Assembly: GCA_021234535.1 (NCBI GenBank)
Contig: CM037836.1
Coordinates: forward strand, 25,906,769 to 25,970,768
Length of the DNA: 64,000 nt
DNA from: Stichopus chloronotus
Taxonomy: Eukaryota > Echinodermata > Holothuroidea > Aspidochirotida > Stichopodidae
Reading direction: 5' to 3'
In this document: positions 11,701 through 23,625 of the stretch, piece by piece
Layout of the letters: each line of letters opens with the position of its first letter
Position numbering within the stretch: the stretch's first letter is position 1
Made by a program: the position numbers and the translations under genes
The notes under the pieces: generated by a model
What the model was told of the DNA's origin: nothing
What the model saw: only the letters and a program-made list of their open reading frames with translations
Database searches by the model: none

Positions 11701-14700
11701 GGCCAGTTATTGGCTGAGCCTGGTGGGCCACCATTATCTATATAAATAAGAAAAATAAATTCACTATTTGCACAGGCTTAGAAGAACCTCATACTGTGCC
11801 AGTTCTTTAAATTAATTGGCCAGTACAAATACATTAAAATGTGGTTGAGCTAGGATTAATGATGTTTTATTATACACAGCATACACTTTCTGCTCAGCAT
11901 CTGTTTTCATTTCTAATCAATTTGCAAAGACAAGCTACATGTTGAGGAATCCTTTTTCATTAACATTTGGAGTGTATATGCATGCGAAAATTTTCATGAG
12001 GAAGTGCACAACTGAAGTCTCATCGAGAGTTGGTGGGTAATGACAATGTGAGGTTACCCTTGACAGGAGTTACTGTCTGCACAGATAACATACCAGCAAC
12101 TAGATATTATTGTACTGCATCGACATGCAGATATTGTTTACACGGTTTTTAATATTAGCATCCTGTTGACTCCAAATGACGTTTGAACTCCTCTAAAATC
12201 AATAGGGTTCTTGCACTTGATGTGGTTCCCCTTCTCACTAAATATGACATCTGTCCAAATTTATCTTCTTGATATCATGTTGACAAGGTTTGATCCCAGT
12301 TTACAAAACGATGACATTGACCTGCACCAAAAACAATAGACCTCAAGTACTTAATGTGTTATGCATATGTACTTAATCAGACCTGTCCAACCCTTTCTTC
12401 TCGAGATATCCTGTTTGCATTGTAGTTACTCTGTGACCCCTGTTTACTCCATATGATCTTTGATTCCTCCCCCCCCCCCCAACCAAAACAAGAGGCTTTT
12501 TGTACTTTTTAAGATACAAGTACAAAGTAAATATTAAATCTGTCCAATCTTATCTTTGAGAAATATATATCACGTTTACAATGTTTATGCTATTTAATTC
12601 CTACTGGCATCAAATGACCTTTGACCTCCACCAAAAACAGGCAATAATGTACTTGATACAGAACACCCAAGTAGCAGATATCAGATCTGTTCCCGTTTCC
12701 CTTCTGCAGATATTATGTTTAAAGGGATTTTACTATTTGACCCTGTTGATCCTTAAGGAAATTTCAACAAAAACAAAAGACCTCTTACACTCAATATGGT
12801 ACACCTTCAAGCCAAATATCATGTCTTTCCAAGCTTCTCTTCTTCAGATATTGTGTTGAACAGGTTTTATTTGACCCATGTCGACAACAAGTCACCTCTG
12901 ACCTCCACCAAAAGAGGCTTCTTGTACTCAAAGAAATACAACTACAAACCAAGTATCTTATCTGTCCAGACATCCCTTCTTGAGATATCATACTTACAAG
13001 GTGTTACTATTTGACAAATGTTAACCTCATATGACCTTTGACCGCCACCAAAACTGATAAATCCTTCATGCTCAATAGGATTTACTTACAGACTAAATAT
13101 CAGATCTGTTTTTGCTTCCATCTTGAGATATTGTATTCACAAGGTTTTCAAAAATTGACCCTTGATCCAAATGACCTTTGTTCTCCACCACAAACAAAAA
13201 GCTTCTTGCATTCAAAAGAGTACACCTACAAACCAAAAATCATGTCTTTCCAAAGTTCCCTTCTTCAGACATTATCTTTAATACATTTTATTTGACCCAT
13301 GCTGACAACAAGTAACTTCTGACCTCCACTAAAAACGTAAGCTTCTTGTACTCAATATAATACAACTACAAAACAAGTATCAGATCTGTCCATAAATCCC
13401 TTTTTGAGATATCATGTTTACATGGTTTTTATTATTTGTTGACCTCACATGGCCTTTGACCTCCATCAAAGGAATAAGCTTTTCATGCTCAATATGATTT
13501 ACCTACAGACTAAATATCAGATAAATCCATACTTCCATCTTGAGTTATCATGTTTCAAGGTTTTCATTAATTGACCCATGTTGACCCAAATGACCTTTTT
13601 CCTCCACCAAAAACAGTAGTCTTCTTTAACTCAGCATGGTACACCTAACTATCAATTATTAGATCAGTCCAAGCCTCCTTTCTTGAGACACTACATTTAC
13701 AAAGAAGGTCTCACATAGTGTCCACACACACCCAAATGTATACACATGTATGCACACAAGTCATGCATGAGTGCAAAGGTAAACAATTAACATCAAAACA
13801 AAAAAAACCTACCTGTTGAAAATATGATAACAGAATTATCATACAGTCCAGACTGTTTTAATTTGTTGGTAATGTTACCGACAGCCTCATCCAATGCACT
13901 CGTCATACCAGCATAAGTACGTCTGTTCATATTGTCTATCCCATCATATGGAACCTCATACTTCTTTGGCACTTGCAAAGGGGCATGGACATTTTGGAAA
14001 GGCACATACAAAAACAGGGGCTGTTGACAGAATTCAAATTTGATTACAAAAATAATTATTAACCATGGTTATTACTCTGCAAACACAGGCATGTCTCATT
14101 CAGGAACCAGCACACTGCAAGCTGTTGTGATACATGAAGTTTCATTGTTATATTTCACAGACTTGTAAAATTGTGACAGGCAACTACACTATATCTAACA
14201 GGCTTGTTATAGTTCTTGGAAACTAAACAAGGCAAACATTGCTGGACTTTACCTGAAAATCTTAACCTGGTCTCTTGACTGACGTTTAAGTTCTTTCCAA
14301 GGAATTTGACCATTGGAGCCCAATAATAAATTCTTTAAAAACCATATTTAAATATTGTACCACTTTTTCCACCCGATATTACGGATGCATGGGATATCCG
14401 GTCCGGTCGGACTATACGGCCAGATAGTGAAAAAAATCTGATTCCAGTTCCAGCCGGATTTTTGCCAAAGTCCGGCCAGATTTTTTCCTGCCTCTTATTG
14501 TAAATGTCAGATGTTGGTATGAAATGTCAAAGAATAGATCTCTCAAAGAATTGAAAAGACAATATGAACTTTAAGGAACAACAACTGTGTACACACAATT
14601 TAACAATTTGAGCATTTAAGGGACTTGTTACAGTAATGAAATGAATTGATTTTAGAATACATCAAACAACTAAGAGCTTCTTTTTTCCTTATGTGTGTGA

Positions 14701-17700
14701 TTTCCTTCTCAGGCTTTAACGCAACATCATTTTTACAGTATCACAAGTTAATACTGCAAGATGAGAAGCAATTATCTCACATAACACATGGGTTACTAAA
14801 ATAAACGTGATCTATCCCAGAAGTAATGTATATAAATACAGCTACAGTAAACAAAGTGAAATCTTTATATTTCATGACAAACGTTTCTCTTGTTGAGTAA
14901 TTTACATTCAGAGCTACTGTAACATGCAGGATTTAGTCTGGACTTGGCTGAAGTCAAGACTAAGTCCACTATTTGAAGCAACTTGCACTTGGTCTGGACT
15001 TCGACCACAGCTGGAACTTTTCAGAGGGAGGGGAGAACTGGGTGGGGGTTAGAACTTTCAATAGAGGGTGGAGTTTTGATGAGGAGAGTAGAATGAGCTT
15101 AAGTCTCATTTTGATGGAAAAAGTGGGCAGTGATCTAAGAGACAGGTTGCCAGGCCTGCACATGTAGGTACGCCCTGAGCTTGAATCAAGGGACTCAACT
15201 AAACTAGGTTCAATTTAGTACACTACAATAATTTCCAGCTTTTGAAAGATTTCTGTAAAGGGCATCCACATGGTAAATCACTTTAATGAGGAATGCCAAT
15301 TCTGAACTGGCCTCCTTTGTAATGTCATCTACTGTACAGAATGGCTGCAAAATGTGCAGCAACCTTTCCACAACATTCTACTAATTAGGGATATTATGAT
15401 TGTCAGCACAACACAGGACTGGCTAGTTGAACTTCTTATTTGGTGGAATAATCAGTTGTACATTAATTGAAGCATGATTTTTCATGTACCGTAGACCACT
15501 TGTCCTATGCATCATAAATATCTTGCATTTGGAAACACAGAAACCATGTACAATTCTAATTTTCAAAAGCATTGTGAAAATCCAGTCCGGTCAGAATTTA
15601 TCCGGCCGGATTTAAACCAAGATCCGCCCAAATCTGGTCCAGCCGAATCTTAAAACCAGAAAGCCAAAAGGCTTTGTGATTCCTTGCTACATGGTTATAT
15701 TATAACAAGCATGAATTATCCACATGACAAGTATGAGATCAACTGCAGTTACTGTTCTTGAAACACCACATTAATAAGCCTTTAACCCAAATAACCTTTA
15801 TTTTGGTGACCTCAAATAACATTTGACATCCACTAAAAGCAATAGGGATCACCTACCCAGTATGGGGAACCCACACATCAAGTATGACATCAGTCAACAT
15901 TACCCTTCTGGAGATACTATGCTGACAAGATTTCACCTCTGGTGACCGCAAACGACATTTCACCTTCACAATAAACATCAGGAGTCATCTACTAAATATG
16001 ACCAACCCACACACCACGTATGACATCAATCACAATTACCCCTCTGGAGATACTGCTTTTACAACGTTTTCACATTTTGACCTCCGGTGACCTCAAATGA
16101 CCTTTGACCTCCACCAAAAACAATAGGAATCATCTACTCAATATGACCAACCTACACACTAAGTATGACATCAGTCACAGTCACCATTCTTGTGGATATT
16201 GTGTTTACAAGGTGTTTACAAATTTTAAACACGTTCGTCAAGGTTTATTTTGGTTTGTCCCAGTACGTCCAAAGATGCATTTTGGTTAGTCAGTATATGT
16301 ACCAGGATAGCCTACATGGCTTGTATTTTGCGATGTGGTGCTAGTAAGCCGATCGTTTATATATGCCACAAATAACACAGTTAACTATTAGTTCTGTACA
16401 TCGTTCATGATATGTAAGTGCCTGTACAGATGTTACATGCAGTGCAGGAGTTTTTGTCCGTTCTTTAAACGGAACAGCCCTCCCTCAAGTTGCACCAATG
16501 AAAATTCTAAGACAAATTCCCCCTACGTGGGAAGTACCAAATCGTTTTGTTTTTAATTTTATTTGTTCGATGATGAATGACAGGCAGTACCATTGTCTTA
16601 CTATCACTTCTTTGGGGGATTTTTGGAGTTACTTTTTGGCTTGGTGTTTTCATTTATTTAGTCACTGGTAAAATCTACTCGTCCATCGGACAAACTCACA
16701 GAGTGAAAATGGTTGTCCGACGCATTTTTTACTCGTCACAGATGATCGAACGAGTGTTAAATTTCAGCCCTGCTGTTGACCCCAAATGAAATTTGACCTC
16801 GACCAAAAACAATAGAATTCTTCTACTCAATGTAGTACACCTACATACCAAATATGGGATCTGTCATAGTTACCATTCTTGAGATATTGTGTTTACAAGT
16901 TTTCACATTTTGACCTCTGGTAACCTCAAATGACCTTTGACCTCCACCAAAAATGATAGGGATCATCTACTCAATACGACCAACGCACACACAAAGTATG
17001 ATATCAGTCATAGTTACCTTTCTTGAGATATCGCGTTTACAAGGTTTTCACATTTTGACCTCTGGTGACCTCAAATGACCTTTGACCTCCACCAAAAACA
17101 ATAGGGATCATCTACTCAATATGACCAAGCCACACACCCAGTATGAGATCAGTCATGGTTACCCTTCTTGAGATATCGTGTTTACAAGAAGTGTAACATA
17201 CACACACACACACGACATCACCATCGCATAGATTCCTTGAGCCTTCGGCAAGGAATCAATTAGAAGCCAGTGGATGAATACCAGAGTTCCCCCTTGCTAC
17301 AGAGTGATGAAACCAACAAGTTCTTACGTTTGTTCTCCTCAAAATTCATAATGAAGATCAGTTGCAAAACCTTCCTGATCCACAAACAATATACTAAAGT
17401 AACACAGAAAATCTACACAAACATGCTGATAGTTGAAGTAGAAAAAAAGTCTGCATTTTGTCTATTTTTCCCTCATGGAGTCAAAAATAATTGCGATGAC
17501 CCTATTGGCTTATAGTCAGAAGTAAGGGAATGTTTTTCTTACAGTACCAAAGCAACTCAAAGTTCTGCAGAAATACTCTGCTGTGGAAACTCTGCTTAAG
17601 AGCAGTGAGTACAGTAGTTGCTTATGTAGGCTGCAACATGTTTGGACACAAAACTCATAGCATTAGGCCTTATTGCAACTTTTGAAAGGATTCAAAAAGC

Positions 17701-20700
17701 TTTCTTTTTCCCCAAGTAAGTCCTCTAAAGCGTTAGAAGTGGTCATTATGAATCCATCTAAATGGTCCGATCATAAAATTTCAAAAGCTAAATTGGCTAG
17801 TTTATTACTCATAGAGTACAGGTATATGGTGATTTGTGTACATGTGACACATGGGGATCCTCTTAGTTTGACCATTTGTCATTAGAATGAGAAGGAAACA
17901 TTACAAGGTTTGGAAAGGCTTAGTGAATTTCACAGGACAAACTAAGGAGTCCCTTTAACTCACTTCTTAGGAAAGTTGTGAATCTGATTTCATGTACTAT
18001 TTGCGACTGATCTTGCTACATGACATATGAAGCACGTTGCTATACATATAGGGTAACTAATCTACCTACATACATACTTACAATGGTCTGGAAACATTAG
18101 CAAATGTGAATGATCACTTTTGATGCGACAAAACATGAATATGACCACTGAATGCTTCCATCCAAAATCCAAATTAACCAGCAAGTTTTGAAGTTTGCCC
18201 CGAGCCTGAGGAATTACCTACCGTCTTTGTGTCGTGTGATTCGATGATATCCTCGACACGTTTCACAAATGAAAACAGAGAATACTGGCCTTGATACTCC
18301 ACAGAAGGCTCGGTGCTGTTTCGGAAATCTTTTCCGGCCATAGTCACATTGAACACAGCACAACTTCGGTTGTGAAAATAGTAGTCCTCAGCACCTAGAA
18401 GGTACCCTGCATGAGTGCAAAATACAAATGGAAATAAAGGACAACATACTATCCTTTGTAAACTTTAAATCTTGGCCAGAGCCTCAGTAATTTCAGGTGT
18501 GGTACATGGCAATACGAGGAGCATAAACAGGCACCTCTTAAAGGTAAACTGATGTAACTGGTGTATACATTTCATTTGCACTAAAAAAGTAGCGAACTTT
18601 AAAAGTTTAAAGCTCCAAATGTAGATCATTGCAGTTTATATTCAAGTAATATACTGTCATCATTTATTTTCCGTGTACTATACTTACTGCCTTTACAAAA
18701 GCTTATCCAGTGTTTCCATGCTTTCTTTCACCGTACCATTGCTGTTATTTCATACACATTCTGTAATGTGATGAGAAAGCAAAATAAATCAAATAAATGA
18801 GATCAGTGAGAATGTACTTACCTAAATGTGAATCAAATCCTCTGTTGGTTGGCATACACGCCGGGCGGTAAAACCCCAGATGCCATTTACCGACAATGTG
18901 AGTGGCATAACCGCTCTCCTTTAGTTTCTGTGGTAAGGTTACTTCATCCAATGGCAAGCAAGAGGGTAGAGGAGGATTGATCACACCGTGCATGAGACCA
19001 GTGTGAATCTGAAAGAAGTGAAACAAATCATGATATCAGTTTTGTTTTCACTTTTAATGTATTCTAAATGATACAAAACTGTTGAAAAAAAGTAACAGCA
19101 GAATGCCTCCAGTAGCACTGTTCTACAATTACACATACACCATCACAAATAAGCCTACACCATAAACCATGAATACAGTTGAACTAGCTGAGAAAAGTCA
19201 AACAACAGATACTGCAAGATTCAAAAAAGTCCATGCAGAGAATTAATGACGAGGCCAAACGAAATCATACAAGCAAAGTACACAGAGTAAAATCTACTGT
19301 GCACGACAAATATTTCAGGGTAATTGATCAGGGTAATGAATTCAGATTGATGTAATTCCAATTGATTTACATTTAACATCTACATACCATAAATTCAGGA
19401 CACTGGCATTTTCTTTCTTGCTTTCACATTTACCATTTCAAAAAATATACAGCACACATGCCAACAATTTAAGAGATGCACACATTTGTGTATCTGCAGT
19501 ATTTCATAATTTGCAGCAAAAAGGTTTTCAATTCCTACTCTTAGGGCATTCTTCAGTAATCTGACTGTACTTTCAATGTAAGTTAGACATTCAAAATAGG
19601 CAAAGGTCTCTGTATAAAGGAGCAGAAATGCATGGATGGCAGCTAGCTGGGTAAAGGGGAATAGGCAAAGGTGGCAAAGACTTTACAAGCAATTTTGTGC
19701 TTTTTTACAAAATGAATTGGAAGCTTAGATGCGATACAGATCATGGGAGTAACAAGTGACTCTGGACAATGCACTCAATGTACACTGAATGAAGCCATAA
19801 GTTTGGCAATTAAACTACTCTCACTAATCTTGAGGGAAAAAAAATCAGATTTAACTTCAGATTTCTTTCAAGCACTGGAAAAGTGGGCCCCCACTTTCAA
19901 GGCAAAACTTCAATCAGTTTGTACTCATGTATGATTTAATTATGAAAGTTGTTTAAAGGCATGCATGCTTATGGTCACAAACAGAGGATTAACCAAAGAT
20001 AAAAGCATGGACAGTCAATCTCACAGCTACAAGCTACAGTACATAACTTCTTTTAGATAAATTTATTCTTACTGGTGTTGAAGTCATTATACTACTACAT
20101 ACTGTGTCAACTTTCATGGCTTAGAACTAAAAGGTAATAGAAGTGTGATGATCATGCAATGATCTAACCAGTGAAAAGATTGCAAATCTCTTTCATTGGT
20201 CAACAGATAAACCAACAATCACATGATATCACAATGATGTTCCCCTGTTCAACAATTCTGCAAAGTGAAGTTTTAACACCAAATTGAGAACATGGAAAAT
20301 GATGCAAATAAACACATGTATCACTGACTATTATGTTGTACATTGAAAATATTAACATGATATTCATATAGTGATAAATAGACCTGTGGAGAATGCTTCT
20401 AAACTGCCCTTCTGTGCTGTATACAGTAAATCAAGATTAATAATGTATACCAAGGCAATATGGTGCCCATTGTTTTGCATTGTTTTTGAGGCAGCAGTCA
20501 CAAGATGAATTCTACTTTATGCATTACCTCCATGAGTGTTTTTTGGTAGTGAGTAGTAAACAGGAAAAAGAACCAATTTCTTAGTCTGCCGTACTCCACA
20601 AGTCTAATTCTTCTGAGCACAAGTACCAGCTCTCACTGACATCTTTAACCCTCTCCCCCTAACCCCCTCCCCTTTTAAGAATTACATTATAAAGCGAAAC

Positions 20701-21126
20701 CACATTTGGAGGAAAAATGCTATGCCTACATCTATTAGCACTACACTGAAATATAATGATTAGTTATGATCATAGTTTATCACAAATGTTTATCACCTTC
20801 CGAACAGTAAACTGTAAGCATTCTAACACAAATGAACTGCATACCTGGTATCTTCCTGACATCAGCTGACTTCTGGTTGGAGAGCATATTGGCTGTACGT
20901 AGTAGTTTTCTAGCGTAACTCCCTCTTTGGCCAGTTTGTCAATATTCGGTGTCTGGATGGCAGAGTCTGCATTTTTACCATGATAGCTGACATCATTGTA
21001 GCCTAGATCATCAGCCAGTAGAAAGATAATGTGGGGTTTAGTAGATGCTGCTGCTAGTGATACAAAGACAGCTATGTAACATACTGCCAAAACAAATCCA
21101 GCCAATTGGCGCACTGTTAAATCCAT
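8509..21126 (-). CDS. ARSB-like: Arylsulfatase B-like sulfatase, seven coding exons
   Basis: The spliced CDS joins 20845-21126, 18822-19008, 18222-18406, 13813-14020, 11488-11737, 10298-10503 and 8509-8777, all read on the minus strand. The sum is 1587 nt, giving 528 residues plus a stop, close to human ARSB (533). All introns are GT-AG and phases match across every junction. Visible sulfatase blocks: a hydrophobic signal peptide (about residues 7-27), metal-binding Asp39-Asp40 (ADDLGY), the formylglycine site CSPTR with Cys81, GKWHLG (Lys135, His137), His230 in NVHAPLQVP, Asp288-Asn289 in STDNGG, and Lys305. The C-terminus ends in the family-typical WGPW block. Known members of the ARSB/ARSI/ARSJ group hydrolyse sulfate esters; ARSB removes the 4-sulfate of N-acetylgalactosamine in lysosomal dermatan and chondroitin sulfate. 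Several NxS/T sequons fit a secretory-pathway enzyme. The exact substrate here is inferred; ARSI or ARSJ subtype is the alternative. Confidence 0.95.
10298..10503 (-). CDS. Arylsulfatase coding exon 6
   Basis: This exon completes Gln371 and encodes [17 protein letters not shown] through [15 protein letters not shown] (residue 439), then one base of codon 440. The acceptor is GTCTTTCACAG and the donor [14 protein letters not shown] and the GDWKLLTG-type strand are typical ARSB-family blocks. Confidence 0.9.
10742..11230 (-). mobile_element. Helitron-like element, 3' part
   Basis: In minus orientation the 3' end shows GCAAGGAATC (10766-10775) followed by an imperfect hairpin (AAAGTCC/GGCTTT). 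The next ~450 bp are diverged monomers (TTTGACCTCTGGTGATCTC and relatives). It lies in sulfatase intron 5. Unlike the better copies, the end after the hairpin does not read CTRR. Confidence 0.6.
11488..11737 (-). CDS. Arylsulfatase coding exon 5
   Basis: This exon encodes residues 288-370: DNGG, NNWPLRG, Lys305, [34 protein letters not shown]. The acceptor is TTATATAG and the donor CA|GTAAGA, phase 2. It sits between two blocks of the same dispersed repeat, one in each flanking intron. Confidence 0.93.
12125..13765 (-). repeat. Tandem array of ~141-bp monomers with a ~420-bp higher-order unit
   Basis: About eleven diverged monomers, marked by a GATAT-type word at near 141-bp spacing (about 12265, 12401, 12555, 12706, 12845, 12982, 13125, 13265, 13405, 13543, 13684). 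Monomers three units apart are more alike than neighbours. CATGTCTTTCCAA recurs at 12820 and 13241, ACAACTACAAA near 12950 and 13370, and CAGACTAAATATCAG near 13091 and 13508. It fills most of sulfatase intron 4 and ends in CA-rich sequence near 13.72-13.77 kb. Confidence 0.8.
13813..14020 (-). CDS. Arylsulfatase coding exon 4
   Basis: This exon encodes residues 219-287: [18 protein letters not shown] with active-site His230, then [14 protein letters not shown] and IIFST. It starts after CTGTCAACAG and ends at donor GTAGGT, phase 1, one base into the Asp288 codon. Confidence 0.93.
14390..15650. repeat. AT-rich segment between two CCGG-rich blocks
   Basis: Blocks at about 14395-14480 and 15580-15655 share words such as AGTCCGGTC / GGTCCGGTC, CCGGCCGGATTT-like and TCCAGCCGGAT/TCCAGCCGAAT in the same orientation. 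The ~1.1 kb between is AT-rich with no coding potential. These could be subterminal repeats of a degenerate DNA transposon. The right block touches the end of the Helitron-like element at 15656. Confidence 0.4.
15656..17257 (-). mobile_element. Helitron-like non-autonomous element, full-length copy
   Basis: Read on the minus strand: GATTCCTTGC (17257-17248) forms a hairpin with CAAGGAATC, then a TG microsatellite (about 17213-17199), tandem monomers with three exact DR1 motifs, GCAAGGAATC (15687-15678), a hairpin AAAGCCTTTTGGCTTT and a terminal CTGG at 15659-15656 followed by T. The CTRR end, 3' hairpin and subterminal inverted repeats match non-autonomous Helitrons/Helentrons. About 540 bp near 16.23-16.78 kb do not match the monomers and look like a nested insertion. 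No Rep/helicase is present. Confidence 0.7.
18222..18406 (-). CDS. Arylsulfatase coding exon 3
   Basis: This exon completes Gly157 and encodes YLLGAEDYY to ESHDTKT (residue 218). I chose the donor GTAGGT at 18221 over the better-looking GTAATT four bases downstream. Only the former is phase 0 and joins directly to PLFLY in exon 4, as in ARSB, where Lys precedes PLFLY. Confidence 0.85.
18822..19008 (-). CDS. Arylsulfatase coding exon 2
   Basis: This exon encodes residues 95-156 plus one base of codon 157, running from IHTGLMHG through GKWHLG to RGFDSHL. The acceptor is CACTTCTTTCAG and the donor GTAAGT, phase 1. It lines up without gaps with ARSB after GRYQ. Confidence 0.93.
20845..21126 (-). 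CDS. Arylsulfatase coding exon 1
   Basis: This exon encodes residues 1-94: signal peptide, Asp39-Asp40 and the [14 protein letters not shown] catalytic block. The donor after CAG is GTATGC, phase 0. The Met at 21126 directly precedes the only signal peptide in frame. An acceptor-like TTTTTCACTTACAG ends at 21141, so the exon probably starts at 21140, with a non-coding first exon further upstream that I could not place. Confidence 0.93.
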
Positions 21127-21439
21127 TTATGTCTGTAGCACTGTAAGTGAAAAATACAATGTGATACATGGAACGCAATCATGAAAACGCACCAAATGTG
21201 ACCAAAATAACAAATACTTCTTGCTGCAACTGCAGCCATTATCAGTGGAAATGTCTCACTATACTTCCATATTTCCCATAATAGGGGAATTGCATGCCAA
21301 TCCTCATTGATAATTGTCTGGAAAAATTTCCCAACATGTAACACTTAAGGGAAATTTATCCTTGTAAATATATCCATGAGATGTCTCTGCAGATGACAAA
21401 CAGCTAAGGTAGGTGGGGCCTATCCAAACGGATATTTTT

Positions 21440-21715
21440 GTAGTACAAATAAAGGTACTAGGAAGCACTATTCACACAGAAATTTTTGAACGAATAAAGA
21501 CACATGAAAGTACTATGTCCAGTATTTACAACGAAATTTTCGTACGAATAGAGGCACTTGGATGCACTATACACGCCAAAATTTTCATATGAATAAAAGA
21601 CACATGCACACAGAAATTTTTGTAAAATGAAGGCACCTGGGAGCACTATTCACACAAAAATGTTCTTACTTACAAGGGCACTTGGAAGCCGTACCAAGTG
21701 CACCATTCCATACAA
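21440..21715. repeat. Degenerate ~45-50 bp tandem repeat
   Basis: About five diverged copies of a unit like GCACTATTCACACAGAAATT followed by GAATAAAGGCAC, for example at 21466, 21554 and 21640. Lies upstream of the sulfatase start. Confidence 0.65.
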
Positions 21716-22339
21716 AATGTAGGCTGAGGGCAGTGTAGGCCTATACGAAACTTTTGAAGGAGAGTGGGAGCCACAATTCATATCGAAATTTGGTATCAAT
21801 AAAGTCTGTTGGAAGCTAAGGTAAGGAGGCTGTCTGCAATGGGGAATGTACAGCAGACCTATGAGTGCATAGATCTAGTTCCAAGAAACTAAATGTAGGT
21901 CCACCTCTGATCTGTTCGTTGGTGGACAGCCAGTCTGAGGGGTTAAACTAGTAAGGCAAATATATCTTAGGTATAGATATAGATACTTTCTGTTTAAAAA
22001 GTTATGGAACCACTAATTAGTTATAGGGAGCCCCAAAAGATAAATTGGCCTATAAATTTATGCCTTCTTAAAAGTGTCATGTAATGGTTGCACTAGGACC
22101 ATATAGCCAGAGTACGTAACATTGATATTGGAATTTTGCTGGCCTGGGGGAGGAATTTAAAATGGAGTACCAGACAGAATCACTCAGCCCAAATCATGGT
22201 TTCATAGGTTGAAAAAACATGTCAGATTCATTAAAAAGGCAAAGATGTAAAAGTCATGTTGACACAACGTACCAAATTCCAGTACACTGTACTGTACATG
22301 GTGTCATGTGCTATAACCGTGACATTTGACCATGAATTA

Positions 22340-22690
22340 AGACGTCATTGGTTGAGCATGAGTACCTTTGACCTAGTGACATCATTAATATTTTTTTTAA
22401 ATATTCTCATATTGTCTAGTTTCCACATATAGAAGTTTTATACCTCTAGGATCACACACTGAGGTGATGCTAAAATGTGTTTTTCAATTCATGACATGTG
22501 ACCTTTGACCGGCTATGACATCATCAGTTGGGCGGACATACACCTCACGGGCACCTATTGTACCCGCCACATTTGAGGGTCATCCGACTTACCTTCTAGG
22601 AGGATATCATCACACAATTTCTGTTGTACACACACACCGTCTCACACACACACACACAAACACGCACTCGGACAACCCCTAATTCTCACC
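22340..22690. repeat. DR1-like and CA-rich repeat, distant relative
   Basis: GTGACCTTTGACCGG (DR1 with one change, 22499-22511), TGACATCATCA words and a CA microsatellite at about 22631-22663. The layout resembles the 5' half of the Helitron-like family in minus orientation, but no terminal hairpin is visible. Confidence 0.45.
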
Positions 22691-23280
22691 CCAACCCCAT
22701 TGGGTACACCATATCCCGATACATGTCATATGTATACCATGAGTGGAGGTACCCCCACATAAGCACTACTGACCCACTCAATTTCGGTTGAATACTACAA
22801 GGGGGTGTAAGGTAGGCTACCATTCAAGTGTCATTTTTGGCAACCTAACAGTTCTGGTCACGGTGATATTTTCTCCCTGCTATTGGTATAAGGTAACTAA
22901 AGTATTCCTAGCCTAACTTTTTACGTTATCCAAATAAGGTTATTGGTTACAAACCAACTCTCACTGCAGCTCTGTGCTGATTGAACGACAAATACGCCGC
23001 GCCACTTGCCTTCATAGAAAGTTCCCACACTGTATCTCGAGTTGATGACCTTTAAGTTTTTTATTTAAGGCGAATTCGGGCCAATGCTATGTTGATGACT
23101 CAGCCCCTGGGCCAGATCTTGGCGTATATACGAACTTGTTACGATCAGATTTGAAGGCGTGACTACTTTCACTTCAGTTCCAATACGTACAGGGTGGCTG
23201 TACAGTACCTATGAGTATGACTGATGTGACTGACACAAAATTACTAAATGAGACTTAAGTTACCAACTTATCTGACTTAA

Positions 23281-23625
23281 AGGGAAATAGGGCGTTTAGA
23301 ATATACCAACATAACATACAAATAAAACTGCTTTAATCATTGTACAACCATTCAGTCTCACCAGTAAACATCTGCAAAAGCTTCATCTCCTCAGAACATT
23401 ATGCATATGGTGAGTAACGGAATGTGCATCATTTGAATTTTGAAAAGTTTGGGTGAACAAATTGGTGTTGAGTAACAAATAACTGAATTTCTATCTGTGA
23501 GGAGCTTATTTCTTGAAAAGAAGGCTACTGTCCTTCCTTATTTTGTATACTCTGTCATTCTTTGTCCACAAACATTGGTTTTAAAAATATGGTTGTTATC
23601 TGTGAAACAAACGCCTTATTTCCCT
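23281..23625. mobile_element. TTAA-flanked MITE, 345 bp
   Basis: Terminal inverted repeats AGGGAAATAGGGCGTTT (left) and the inverse of AAACGCCTTATTTCCCT (right), one mismatch in 17, flanked by TTAA at 23277-23280 and 23626-23629. TTAA target sites are characteristic of piggyBac. No transposase inside. A second, inverted copy lies at 38818-39160. Confidence 0.85.

Noticed and set aside
11494..11745. 83-codon Pro/Thr/Arg-rich open frame on the plus strand
   Set aside because: It is the antisense of sulfatase exon 5, which is well supported on the minus strand.
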